Assembly (NCBI RefSeq): GCF_005116445.1
Contig: NZ_SWBQ01000003.1
Coordinates: 310,001-374,000 of the forward strand
Reading direction: 5' to 3'
Origin: Pedobacter frigoris
GTDB lineage: Bacteria; Bacteroidota; Bacteroidia; Sphingobacteriales; Sphingobacteriaceae
DNA: 64,000 nucleotides
Below, one piece after another: positions 37,389 through 47,374 of the stretch. Numbering within the stretch: the first letter of the stretch is position 1; every line of letters starts with the position of its first letter. The notes beneath the pieces are model-generated. The model made no database searches, was not told where the DNA came from, and saw only the letters and a program-made list of their open reading frames with translations. A program made the translations under genes and the position numbers.

Positions 37389-37943
37389 TCATTCCTCAAA
37401 CTCCACCCATTTCTTCTGAAAATAAACCGTCGATGATTTCTTCGAGTTCTCGCTAATGGTAGCTTTAATAAAAAATTCCTGCTCCCCTGTATATTTAATC
37501 ACCAATTCATCCTGCTGCGCTGAATCATAATAAGCCCCGTAAGGACAGTGAAAAGGATTGTCTTTGACATCGGAAGTAAAAACAGAAAACAAAACCATCT
37601 TCCTGGAATTGGTGTCAGGCAATTCATACCCGATGATCCGGTAGTCAGCGCGGATGTTATTGTACACATGAAAACTACTGTCACTTTTTGAGACTACAGC
37701 CCTTTGCATTGCCTCCTCGCTGATTTCAGGAGGAACATACCTTCCCTTTTTTGTAGTGTCCTGCGCAGATGAAACCTGCCGCAGGCTGGAATCTTTCATC
37801 GCCACAACCGTATCGACCTGACTGACTTTGCGACCATTACCAGCTTCAAAACAGCTCGAAACTAATAAAAAGGCCAAAATGATCAATGCAGAACCAAAAC
37901 CCTTTGCGCTAAGTCTATTTACCTGTCTCCTGAATTTATTCAT
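37389..37943 (-). CDS. Lipoprotein, unknown
   Basis: 184 aa from the ATG at 37943 (MNKFRRQVNRLSAKGFG). A long, basic signal peptide ends in LVSSC (Cys31). The mature part begins with a charged linker and then a beta-rich domain. It overlaps the 3' end of the preceding gene (stop at 37936) by 8 nt, so the two are probably translated together. No family recognised. Confidence 0.65.
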   Translation of the reverse strand: MNKFRRQVNRLSAKGFGSALIILAFLLVSSCFEAGNGRKVSQVDTVVAMKDSSLRQVSSAQDTTKKGRYVPPEISEEAMQRAVVSKSDSSFHVYNNIRADYRIIGYELPDTNSRKMVLFSVFTSDVKDNPFHCPYGAYYDSAQQDELVIKYTGEQEFFIKATISENSKKSSTVYFQKKWVEFEE

Positions 37944-38724
37944 ACGTCTTTTCTGTAATGTCAATCAATAAAGTTGTCCCTTCACGCCATTTTATCCAAC
38001 CATCGTAGTTCCCGTCCGCAGGAAAATTAGACTCCCTGCCAAATCCTTTCTTCACTTTAATCCAATCCCCCTTAACCTCAGTCACTCCAAAAGGAAGAAA
38101 AGTCTGATCCTTATGCTCAAATACCGCCTTTCCATCGGGAACATCATAGATAACCAGGCTATCTCTAGTAATAAACTCCACCCTTTTTAAATAGCGCTCC
38201 CAGGTTTCGAACACATACCAGCGCGGATTATATTTTGATCCGGGGCAATTGCTGCAGCTATTCTCAGATAGCATGCTTTCCTCGGAATAATAAACCGCCC
38301 CAGGTTCTTTCTTAATGACAAACTCTTCCCTACTCTCCTGGTTGCTGATCACCCGGAAAAAGTTTTCATCGGTATCCACAACAGCAAATTTCAATTCCGG
38401 CCCAAACCGAACCAATCCCATTTTAAGATGTTCTTCCCCCTCTTCATCTGAATCCCCTTCGCTCATGATATAAGGACGTAGCTCAACCCCTGAAATAAAC
38501 AAGGTCTTACCGGATTTACTGGTCTCAAATTTCAGGGTATCAAAAGGCAATTCATCCGCCTCATTTTTATACAAAGGAATGGGATATTGGGTATTGACAG
38601 TTAACAGCCCAAGCCCAATCACCTGAGGCCGCCCCTGTTTTGGCCCACCGCAACTGTATAAGAAACTTAAAAAGGACATAAGTATAAATAGATTTTTGAA
38701 CTGGAACATATAGCCTTTATTCAT
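37936..38724 (-). CDS. Lipoprotein, unknown
   Basis: 262 aa if started at 38724 (MNKGYMFQFKNLFILMSFLSF), which yields a lipoprotein signal ending in YSC (Cys25) and starts 2 nt below the stop of the upstream gene. A longer frame to 38820 would read through that gene. The C-terminal part (WIKVKKGF, YDGWIKWREGTTL) resembles SH3-like folds. A Cys pair (NSCSNCPGS) is notable. Member of a three-gene set. Confidence 0.65.
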   Translation of the reverse strand: MNKGYMFQFKNLFILMSFLSFLYSCGGPKQGRPQVIGLGLLTVNTQYPIPLYKNEADELPFDTLKFETSKSGKTLFISGVELRPYIMSEGDSDEEGEEHLKMGLVRFGPELKFAVVDTDENFFRVISNQESREEFVIKKEPGAVYYSEESMLSENSCSNCPGSKYNPRWYVFETWERYLKRVEFITRDSLVIYDVPDGKAVFEHKDQTFLPFGVTEVKGDWIKVKKGFGRESNFPADGNYDGWIKWREGTTLLIDITEKTYE

Positions 38725-38726
38725 AA

Positions 38727-39113
38727 TCAACGCTTTGAAACACCGTTTTGATTGCGAAAACGCACAAAAAATACGGATAAAACAATTAAATAAGGGATAC
38801 AGAACAGCACCCCAGTCCATGCTTCCTCCTCCAGCGACAAAGCGAGATATATCAAAATTACAAGCGGAAGCAGAAAGAAGCTCAATGCGCTTAGCAGAAT
38901 ATGATTTCTAAAATGCGCCTTCAGATTCAGAAATACAGGAAAAGTCCCTAAAGCCAGGAAAAGATTAAAACCTATAGCAATACCGTAGGGAAGGTTTTTC
39001 ATATCGGTATCTGCCGTGTTCATAAGATCCATTGACTGCAAAATAAATATACCAAAAACGCTAACTACAGAAGCGATCAGGAAACTTACCATAATAATCA
39101 TCAGGTATCTCAT
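38727..39113 (-). CDS. Four-helix membrane protein, unknown
   Basis: 128 aa with four hydrophobic segments (about residues 4-26, 43-62, 73-92 and 99-118) and short loops; no signal peptide is needed. First gene of a three-gene set with two lipoproteins (38724 and 37943 starts), with overlaps or gaps of a few nt. No family recognised. Confidence 0.65.
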   Translation of the reverse strand: MRYLMIIMVSFLIASVVSVFGIFILQSMDLMNTADTDMKNLPYGIAIGFNLFLALGTFPVFLNLKAHFRNHILLSALSFFLLPLVILIYLALSLEEEAWTGVLFCIPYLIVLSVFFVRFRNQNGVSKR

Positions 39114-39201
39114 GGGGTTAATTAAATGGTCAAATTAATCTTTATTACGAATTGAGATATTTTAATGACGGAACTACTACGCCATAAGAATTTCTACCGC
39201 T

Positions 39202-39711
39202 TTATGATCCCTCAAACTGTTTCGAGAAATCAGCCCTTTTTATATCAAGATAACCATTGGCACCTTCCTTATACTTTTCTTCAATGAGAACTCTTAGTTC
39301 CGCAGCAACGCTATCATTCTTATGTTTATATACATTCATGAACTTCGAGGTCTGAAAAGAGGAGTTTTTATAAATATCTTTAAAGTATGCTTCTAATTTT
39401 TGCTGGTCAGCGAAAGACTTGATCTTGAAAGCAATACCCACCAGTTTACCTTTCCAGGATAGCAATTCTATATGTCCCGGAATCACTCCTGCAAATAGGA
39501 ACCTACTGTCATTGTCGAAACCATAAGATACCATATCCTGCCTGCCACTTAATTTTCCTTCATGGAGGCCGGGTATATCTTTGATCACTGTCTTAATGTC
39601 TTCATTGAATTTGATCTTTGCTAAATCCATTTTACGTTGTGCCAGGCATCCAAGTTGCCAAAATATTGCCGTAGTAAAAAACAATGCGGTTAAAACTTTA
39701 TTTAATTTCAT
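39202..39711 (-). CDS. Exported protein, unknown
   Basis: 169 aa. N-terminal hydrophobic segment (about residues 6-24, VLTALFFTTAIFWQLGCLAQ) reads as a signal peptide, with a Cys at position 22 that might serve as a lipobox (QLGC). The mature part is alpha/beta with many Lys. No family recognised. It stands alone on the minus strand, 88 nt upstream of the membrane protein gene. Confidence 0.6.
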   Translation of the reverse strand: MKLNKVLTALFFTTAIFWQLGCLAQRKMDLAKIKFNEDIKTVIKDIPGLHEGKLSGRQDMVSYGFDNDSRFLFAGVIPGHIELLSWKGKLVGIAFKIKSFADQQKLEAYFKDIYKNSSFQTSKFMNVYKHKNDSVAAELRVLIEEKYKEGANGYLDIKRADFSKQFEGS

Positions 39712-39919
39712 ATTTAAATGGTTAAGAATAAAACGGACGAAACTGGTTTTTGTTTCATAGCTAAACTAGAAAAGCAACGCAGCTCCTTACTGATGTACAT
39801 TCACTTAACTACAGTAGCCTTGAACACGGAAGCATGAATAATTATGGTATGGAAATTGTCAATTTACTTTCATATCCCTTGCAATTTAGCTGGAGAATAG
39901 ACTAAACCATCATTTGAAG

Positions 39920-40414
39920 ATGAAAACAAGCTGGCTGAAACTTATGGATGGGAACAAAGACGATATCAAATTCATGATATTGAACGTTCTTGTTGGCCTT
40001 TCCGTTACCTTCGTGGATGTATCTAACGTCTCTGCAATCTCCAAGGTTGATTTCCATATTGATTATCACACAGACACCACACAAAAGCGATTGGTTGTCG
40101 AATATTACCCCAATGGAAAAGTCAGGCTAAAAGGCTACCACGGCCATTACGCAAACAAGGAAATATCAACCGACTATTATCTGGGGACATGGTACTACTA
40201 TAACCAAAACGGAACACTTCAGCACTCGATCTATTATCATAATGACCTGCCAAGCAAATCATTTATTCTTAAAAAGGAATATTATCCCAATGGGAAGGTA
40301 AAATCTATTGAAAAATACAACAATTATGATCTATACCAGTCCGAAAAGAAAAAATTGGGAAAATGGCAGTATTTTGATAAAAATGGAGAACTGATAAAAG
40401 AAGTACAACATTAA
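39920..40414 (+). CDS. MORN-like repeat (YwqK-type) exported protein
   Basis: 164 aa from the ATG at 39920. It has an N-terminal basic/hydrophobic stretch, then two clear YwqK/MORN-variant repeats, VEYYPNGKVRLKGYH and KEYYPNGKVKSIEKY, plus weaker copies (YYYNQNGTLQHSIYY, YFDKNGELIKEV). Such repeats occur in proteins labelled toxin-antitoxin YwqK antitoxins, but often with no toxin nearby, as here. An internal ATG near 39974 is an alternative start. Role unknown. Confidence 0.65.
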   Translation: MKTSWLKLMDGNKDDIKFMILNVLVGLSVTFVDVSNVSAISKVDFHIDYHTDTTQKRLVVEYYPNGKVRLKGYHGHYANKEISTDYYLGTWYYYNQNGTLQHSIYYHNDLPSKSFILKKEYYPNGKVKSIEKYNNYDLYQSEKKKLGKWQYFDKNGELIKEVQH

Positions 40415-40498
40415 ATTAACCTATTCATATTTAACGCTCTTGAAGGAAAGCGATACCTATGGCGATTCCCTTAGCCTAGTTCTTTACGACTAAAACGA

Positions 40499-40534
40499 AA
40501 AAACCCTCTAAACTGTGACATTTAGAGGGTTTTT
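40499..40534 (-). terminator. Terminator downstream of tRNA-Pro (copy 2)
   Basis: Perfect 14-bp stem AAAAACCCTCTAAA/TTTAGAGGGTTTTT with an 8-nt loop, 23 nt past the tRNA-Pro 3' end; strong Rho-independent terminator form in both directions. Its sequence differs from that beyond copy 1. Confidence 0.88.
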
Positions 40535-40553
40535 GATAGAGTTTGACTCTATA

Positions 40554-40647
40554 GTGTCGGGGTGGCAGGATTCGAACCTACGACCTCCTGCTCCCAAAGC
40601 AGGCGCGATACCGGGCTACGCTACACCCCGAACTGGTATCTTCTTTT
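40554..40647. repeat. 94-bp direct repeat around tRNA-Pro, copy 2
   Basis: Identical to 14083-14176 in the same orientation, covering the tRNA and 17 nt upstream. Sequences on both outer sides are different (the upstream promoter and downstream terminator are not shared). Confidence 0.9.
40557..40630 (-). tRNA. tRNA-Pro (anticodon UGG), second copy
   Basis: 74-nt tRNA, base-for-base the same as the copy at 14086-14159, with anticodon TGG and no encoded CCA. It lies 93 nt downstream of tRNA-Ser on the same strand, next to conserved chromosomal genes, so it could be the ancestral copy. A near-consensus promoter element (TTACTTTG) lies upstream. Confidence 0.97.
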
Positions 40648-40722
40648 AACCCTTTTTCGAAGGGATTGCAAAGTAACAACTTTAAATTCATAAAGCCTAA
40701 CTTTAGCATTTTTATTATTTCA

Positions 40723-40810
<88 letters not shown>

Positions 40811-40842
40811 TTTTTTCCTTAGCTATCCTCGCTGAGGGAGTG

Positions 40843-40850
40843 CAAATATA
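40843..40850 (-). promoter_or_regulatory. TAnnTTTG promoter element of tRNA-Ser
   Basis: TATATTTG on the minus strand, 33-40 nt upstream of the tRNA-Ser 5' end. It is a full match to the Bacteroidota -7 consensus and probably drives tRNA-Ser and possibly tRNA-Pro behind it. Confidence 0.65.
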
Positions 40851-40878
40851 GTAATTCATTCATGTTTGCAAAAAAAAA

Positions 40879-42957
40879 TTACAGACTTTGCTGATAATCT
40901 ATTCGCACATGATAAATGCTCATCAGCATCGTCTTGAAAATCAACTTTATAGTCTCTAAATCTTTTAATGTCAAATCGCAATTATCTAATTGATTTTGTT
41001 CCAGTTTGTAGTTAATGATACGTTCAACCAGGTCACTTATGCCTTGCGCATCCGGATTTTTAAGACTTCTTGAAGCCGCTTCCACCGAATCTGCCAGCAT
41101 CAAAACGCCGGTTTCTTTAGAAAAAGGAATTGGCCCCGGATACCTGAAAATATTTTCATCGACAAACTTTTCAGGAGAGTTCTTCAGGAACGACTGGTAA
41201 AAATAATCTACCCGTGTATTTCCATGATGGGTTCTGATAAAGTCGATCACACTTTCCGGCAACTGGTGCTTCCTCGTAATTTCAATCCCCTTATGCACAT
41301 GTTTGATGATGATCTGCGCACTTTGCTCATATGGCAACTTATCATGCGGACTCAAACCCGTGTTCTGGTTTTCTATAAAATACTGTGGGTTTTCTATTTT
41401 TCCGATATCATGGTACAATGCGCCGGCCCTTACCAATAATGAATTTCCTCCGATTTTAAATATCGCTGCCTCGGCAAGATTGGCAACCTGCAAAGAATGC
41501 TGGAAAGTTCCCGGCGCTTTGAAGGCCAGCTCTCTCAGCAGTTTATTATTGGTATTCGTAAGTTCTATCAAAGCAATATCTGAAGTGATGCCAAACAACC
41601 TTTCAAATGCATAGATCAATGGATAAGCTAAAAGCGACAACAATACACTAACGATGAACGGCACAAAATTCATCCACTCAATCTGGCTGACCGAGCCCTC
41701 CCGCAACAAGGCAATCCCCACAAAGGATATGAAATAGGCCGATAGGATAAACAATGCAGACAGCAGCAGCTGCTCTCTCTTAATCAGGTTTCTGATACTA
41801 TAAATCGCAACCATACCTGATGTAACCTGATAAAAGACAAATTCAAAGCTGTTGGGCACAAAGAACCCGGCAATCAGGATCACCAACAAATGCAAATAAA
41901 GCGCAAGCCTGGTATCGAAAAGGATCCTGATGATGATGGGGACTATACAAAAAGGAATATAGTACAAACTCGGTAAATTCAGTTTAATGGCCCAGGTGAG
42001 TGCGAGCAACATCGTGGTATTCACTAATAGAATCAGGGAAAGCTGACGATTGTCTGCAAAAATATCCTTCCTGAACAACTTCAGGAAGAACATCAGCAAA
42101 CTCACTACGAAACCGACCAGCAGGATCTGACCAAAATAGACAAGCTTACTGTCTCCTATTGTTTTAGTCTGTGCCTCATAGGTTTCTTTGAAGGACTGGA
42201 GTTTCTGGTATACCTCATCGTCAATCACCCCATTTTTTGCAACAATCAATTCATCTTTCTGAACCATACCACGGGTAGTGGAAATACTATTTAATGTACT
42301 TTCCTGCACGATGCCAGTTAGTTTTTCATTAAAGATGATATTGGGCTGCAAATGATCTTCAACAAGACTGAGCACCATTTCTTTTACCTTTAAATTGATG
42401 TTATCAAAATGATCCTTAAAATATTCCAATGCAGTTTGCACAGTAAAAACATCCTGGGTGCTTACTGTTTTGGTAATGTTGTTGTTCAGCAGGGAAAAAT
42501 CGTAATACTTATTTCCTTTATTGTGCTTTAAATCGGTGGCTATAATCCCTTTATCATATATGGTCTTGAGTATTCTAAATGAAGTCTGCTTATTTATAGC
42601 TTTATCATTTTCAGGGAAAGCATTGCTCTTCCATTTTACATCAAATTCACTTAAATAAGCATCTTCTACATCATTAATTAAAAAGTTATTTAGCGTATAG
42701 ATGGGCAATACATTGTTTAAGGCATCTTTTTTGTCTGTATTTACCTGCGGACTGGTCTTTAAGATGGCAAAACTAAATGGAGATATCAGGTCTTTGTTTT
42801 TCCATATCTCTCCCTTTTCAAACTCATATCTAAAACGGGGTTGTTTAGGTAAGAAGATAGTAATGATCAGTACAGACAACACCATCATAATGTATTTGAT
42901 GTTAGACGAATACTTTCTGTAAAGCACCCTGTGGGAATTCTTTTTGATCTTAGCCAA
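40879..42957 (-). CDS. 7TM HD-domain phosphohydrolase (PgpH/YqfF type)
   Basis: Membrane phosphodiesterase, 692 aa. One N-terminal membrane segment (about residues 17-40) is followed by an extracellular 7TMR-HDED-like domain to about 270. Seven membrane helices (about 270-470) come next, then a cytoplasmic HD domain with the HDIG motif (GALYHDIGKIENPQYF, near 517) and further metal ligands (IIKHVHKGIEI, RTHHGN). Proteins of this layout hydrolyse cyclic di-AMP in Firmicutes; the same role is likely here but inferred. It is the first protein gene right of the tRNA pair, a stable chromosomal neighbourhood. Confidence 0.9.
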   Translation of the reverse strand: MAKIKKNSHRVLYRKYSSNIKYIMMVLSVLIITIFLPKQPRFRYEFEKGEIWKNKDLISPFSFAILKTSPQVNTDKKDALNNVLPIYTLNNFLINDVEDAYLSEFDVKWKSNAFPENDKAINKQTSFRILKTIYDKGIIATDLKHNKGNKYYDFSLLNNNITKTVSTQDVFTVQTALEYFKDHFDNINLKVKEMVLSLVEDHLQPNIIFNEKLTGIVQESTLNSISTTRGMVQKDELIVAKNGVIDDEVYQKLQSFKETYEAQTKTIGDSKLVYFGQILLVGFVVSLLMFFLKLFRKDIFADNRQLSLILLVNTTMLLALTWAIKLNLPSLYYIPFCIVPIIIRILFDTRLALYLHLLVILIAGFFVPNSFEFVFYQVTSGMVAIYSIRNLIKREQLLLSALFILSAYFISFVGIALLREGSVSQIEWMNFVPFIVSVLLSLLAYPLIYAFERLFGITSDIALIELTNTNNKLLRELAFKAPGTFQHSLQVANLAEAAIFKIGGNSLLVRAGALYHDIGKIENPQYFIENQNTGLSPHDKLPYEQSAQIIIKHVHKGIEITRKHQLPESVIDFIRTHHGNTRVDYFYQSFLKNSPEKFVDENIFRYPGPIPFSKETGVLMLADSVEAASRSLKNPDAQGISDLVERIINYKLEQNQLDNCDLTLKDLETIKLIFKTMLMSIYHVRIDYQQSL

Positions 42958-43085
42958 AGCAGTATGTATTGATTTTATTCAAACTTAGAGAAAATTTTAA
43001 TTTTTATGGCCTTTAACTACTTTCTAATCCTAAAATAGATTGGCTTTGCGTTGTAGTTGTGCTCTTAATTTCTTTTGCTTTTCTT

Positions 43086-43135
43086 TTGCTATTGTTTTGC
43101 TATCCTTTTGCTTTTAGCAAAACAATAGCAAAATA
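43086..43135. repeat. Long hairpin in a divergent intergenic region
   Basis: Perfect 19-bp inverted repeat (TTTTGCTATTGTTTTGCTA and its complement) with a 12-nt loop. Further TTTTGCT units lie just to the left (43070-43090). It lies between two divergent genes, 129 nt from the HD gene start and 191 nt from the thiolase promoter, so it is not a terminator of either. Confidence 0.75.
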
Positions 43136-43259
43136 GAGGCAATACTTAAGCAGCTTAAAAACAATAAGAAATTATAGTACAGCCTAAGAAGAGTTCCGAT
43201 TTACGACGGGGATTCTATGTTATTTCTTAAAATGAAGCGTTAGGAAATGTTAAAACTGA

Positions 43260-44504
<1,245 letters not shown>

Positions 44505-45425
44505 ATGCACAAAAGGTTTATTCCATTAATGATATTGATGCTATGCTGTACCCTGAGCAAATCATGGGGACAGCATAGTTTTAGCTTCAATAACGGCCCG
44601 ATCATGAGCCGTTACCAGGATTCACTGATCAACCTTAGCGAAGCTGTATTTAGTGCGGAAAGCAATGCCGACCGTTTTGCAAAGAATGCAGCGTTCATCA
44701 AAACACTGGTCAATTCTTTAAAAACACATACCTCGTTCAGCTATCCTTTTGATTCCCTCAAAAAAATTACAATCATAAAATCGCCGGACAATTCCTTCCG
44801 CATATTTTCATGGGCAGTACCTGTAGATGATGGCACTTATCGCTTTTTTGGTTCCGTACAGATCGCTACTAAGGATGGCAAACTAAAACTGTTCCCCCTG
44901 ATTGACGATACTGAGAACATTAAAGATCTGAACACAGTAACCAGCAACAAAAACTGGTACGGCGCAAGGTATTATGAAATAGTGCCGGTAATACTAAGCG
45001 GCCGGCAGCCTTATTATGTCCTCATGGGATGGAAGGGAAATAATGCCAAAACCTCTAAAAAAGTGATTGATGTATTGTCGTTTGAAAAGGAACTGCCTGT
45101 ATTTGGGAAAGCTGTCTTTGAAGGCTTTAAGGGCAGTGGCGCCATGAACAGGATTGTTTTTGAGTACAACAAACTGAACTCCATGACACTAACTATGGAT
45201 AAGGGCACCAACATGATTGTATTTGACCATCTTGCACCTTTTTCGCCCGATATGGTCGGCAATTTTGAATACTATGCATCCGACCTGAGTTTTGATGCGT
45301 ATAAGATCGTAAACGGTAAGCTAAAACTGGTAGAAAATGTAGAGCTGAAGAATGACCCTAATGTAATGGATGATTTTTATGCCGACCCCAAAGACAAAAA
45401 TATTAAGCCTGTAAAGAAGCTTTAA
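44505..45425 (+). CDS. Exported protein, unknown
   Basis: 306 aa. Signal peptide of about 22 residues (LMILMLCCTLSKSWGQ). The mature protein is beta-rich with alternating YF/R/D-rich strands (FRIFSWAVPVDDGTYRFFGS, YEIVPVILSGRQPYYVLMGW). I do not recognise a Pfam family, although similar exported proteins appear common in Sphingobacteria. The start codon follows the thiolase stop immediately, suggesting co-transcription, but the functions need not be related. Confidence 0.75.
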   Translation: MHKRFIPLMILMLCCTLSKSWGQHSFSFNNGPIMSRYQDSLINLSEAVFSAESNADRFAKNAAFIKTLVNSLKTHTSFSYPFDSLKKITIIKSPDNSFRIFSWAVPVDDGTYRFFGSVQIATKDGKLKLFPLIDDTENIKDLNTVTSNKNWYGARYYEIVPVILSGRQPYYVLMGWKGNNAKTSKKVIDVLSFEKELPVFGKAVFEGFKGSGAMNRIVFEYNKLNSMTLTMDKGTNMIVFDHLAPFSPDMVGNFEYYASDLSFDAYKIVNGKLKLVENVELKNDPNVMDDFYADPKDKNIKPVKKL

Positions 45426-45442
45426 GTGTAGTAAATACACTT
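45424..45442 (+). terminator. Small terminator after the exported protein gene
   Basis: AAGTGTA/TACACTT 7-bp stem with loop GTAAA followed by TT; begins at the stop codon. The stem is short, so it is a modest terminator candidate separating it from the POT gene. Confidence 0.5.
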
Positions 45443-45540
45443 TTGATGTAAATTAAAAATTTGGGAGTTTGCATAGATGTACATATCTTGCGCGCTGAAC
45501 TAACTAAACCATTCGATAAATATTACACACAAAAAACAAC

Positions 45541-47310
45541 ATGAATACAAAAAATTTGGATACTCCAAATAACTTCTTTGAGAGTAAGGTTCTTGGACAT
45601 CCTGCCGGGCTGTTTGTTTTATTCTTTACCGAAATGTGGGAAAGATTTTCCTACTACGGTATGCGTGCCCTGCTGGTGCTTTTTCTTACCACCACGTTGA
45701 CGGATGCCAATCCGGGATGGGGATGGCCGCGCGAACATGCGCTTGCAATCTATGGCTCTTATACTGGCTTAGCTTACCTCACTCCTATCCTTGGCGGTTA
45801 TATTGCCGACAGGATCATAGGCTACAGATGGGCGGTAATTGTAGGGGCATTATTGATGACTTTAGGCCATCTTTCCATGGCCATAGAGATCGATCATTTG
45901 TTCATGTACCTTGGTCTTGGGCTTTTGGTGATCGGTAACGGATTTTTCAAACCTAACATGACTTCTATCGTGGCTCAGATGTACAAAGAGCATCCGGAGA
46001 AAAAAGATGGTGCTTATACCATATTCTACATGGGTGTTAATTCAGGGGCATTTTTAGGTATGTTACTTTGTGGTTATATCGGTGAAAGCCCGGAATGGGG
46101 ATGGAGCTATGGCTTCGGCTTAGCTGGTATCTTTATGTTTATAGGTATGCTGCAGTTCTATTTCACACAAGGTATTTTTGGCAATATAGGTCTGAAACCG
46201 GTAGCCGATAAAATCGACGAGGAATCAACCAACCTGGAAGAATCTACCAGAAACCCTTTCTCTAAGTTCGACCTGGTATTGATCGGACTAATCTCTGTGA
46301 TCGGCCTTTCCTGGATCATCAATGATCCGGTTTCCAAGATCACCAGTATGAACCTCTACAATTTTAAGGTGGGCAGCATGGAAGGCAGTAATTTTATGAT
46401 TACCGTTGCATTGCTTCTATTCGTATTTATCCTGATCAAAAGGATTTCACAATATACACCTAAGCTAAGGGACAAGATGATCGCCGTAGTTGTACTTGGA
46501 TTCATCACGGTCTTCTTCTGGGCTTCCTTTGAGCAGGCCGGAGGTTCGATGACCATCTTCGCTAAAGATTATACCGCGCGTATACTTACCGGCGATTCGA
46601 AGGTGATCTTCAATGTGGTGAATACGCTGATCACCGTCATCCCTCTACTGATCATTTCTTATGTACTTTTCAGGTTATTCTCCAAAACCTTCGCAAAATA
46701 TGCATTTGGTAACATCATCCTGGCATCAGGGTTTATCATCATATGGGGAATTGTAATTTATATGCTTTCTAATCAGTATAGTGAGATAAAATCTGAGGTA
46801 CCTGCTACCTGGTTTGGTATCCTGAACTCTTTGTTTATCATCAGTCTGGCGCCTTTAGTATCTAAGATCTGGGAGAGCAAATACAATCCTTCTGCTACCG
46901 TTAAAAACGGATTGGGCATGATTTTACTGGGTATTGGTTTTGCAGCGCTTGCTTATGGTGCCAGCACGATCCCTCAGGGTGCAACCGTTGCTCAAGTGAG
47001 CATGATGTGGTTGGTATTGGCTTATTTGTTCCATACTTTAGGAGAATTGTTCATCTCTCCTGTTGGTTTATCTTATGTAAGTAAACTTGTACCGGGCCGT
47101 ATGATCGCCATCATGTTTGGTATCTGGTACCTGGCTATCGCTATTGGTAATAAGATAGCGGGTACAATGGGTGGAATGATCGATGAGATCACATCCAAAT
47201 ATTCCATGACTACTTTCTTCCTGATCTTTACTTTTATACCTGTAGGCCTTGGGGTAGTCATTATCCTGCTTACACCGGTAATGAAAAAATTGATGCACGG
47301 AGTAAAATAA
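45541..47310 (+). CDS. POT-family peptide transporter 1
   Basis: Proton-coupled di/tripeptide symporter of the POT/PTR family, 589 aa, about 14 membrane segments. The ExxER proton motif is present in TEMWERFSYYGMRALLVLF. The PTR2 signatures GGYIADRIIGYRWAVIVGA and FYMGVNSGAFLGMLLCGYIG, and FFWASFEQAGGSM, are also present. A cytoplasmic insert around residues 215-240 is charged (DKIDEESTNLEESTRNPF). It is followed by a strong terminator and a second POT gene. The two are related but clearly different, an old duplication. Confidence 0.93.
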   Translation: MNTKNLDTPNNFFESKVLGHPAGLFVLFFTEMWERFSYYGMRALLVLFLTTTLTDANPGWGWPREHALAIYGSYTGLAYLTPILGGYIADRIIGYRWAVIVGALLMTLGHLSMAIEIDHLFMYLGLGLLVIGNGFFKPNMTSIVAQMYKEHPEKKDGAYTIFYMGVNSGAFLGMLLCGYIGESPEWGWSYGFGLAGIFMFIGMLQFYFTQGIFGNIGLKPVADKIDEESTNLEESTRNPFSKFDLVLIGLISVIGLSWIINDPVSKITSMNLYNFKVGSMEGSNFMITVALLLFVFILIKRISQYTPKLRDKMIAVVVLGFITVFFWASFEQAGGSMTIFAKDYTARILTGDSKVIFNVVNTLITVIPLLIISYVLFRLFSKTFAKYAFGNIILASGFIIIWGIVIYMLSNQYSEIKSEVPATWFGILNSLFIISLAPLVSKIWESKYNPSATVKNGLGMILLGIGFAALAYGASTIPQGATVAQVSMMWLVLAYLFHTLGELFISPVGLSYVSKLVPGRMIAIMFGIWYLAIAIGNKIAGTMGGMIDEITSKYSMTTFFLIFTFIPVGLGVVIILLTPVMKKLMHGVK

Positions 47311-47320
47311 CATAACAATT

Positions 47321-47351
47321 AAGCCTCCCAATAATCCGGGAGGCTTTTTTT
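47321..47351 (+). terminator. Strong terminator between the two POT genes
   Basis: AAGCCTCCC/GGGAGGCTT stem (9 bp) with an 8-nt loop and a T7 run, 11 nt past the stop codon. It makes separate transcription of the two transporter genes likely. Confidence 0.92.
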
Positions 47352-47374
47352 ATTACAAAAAAATACGATTCAAT

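Noticed and set aside
43070..43135. Repeats of TTTTGCT considered as a CRISPR-like array
   Set aside because: Units are too short and irregular, spacers are absent, and no cas genes are present.
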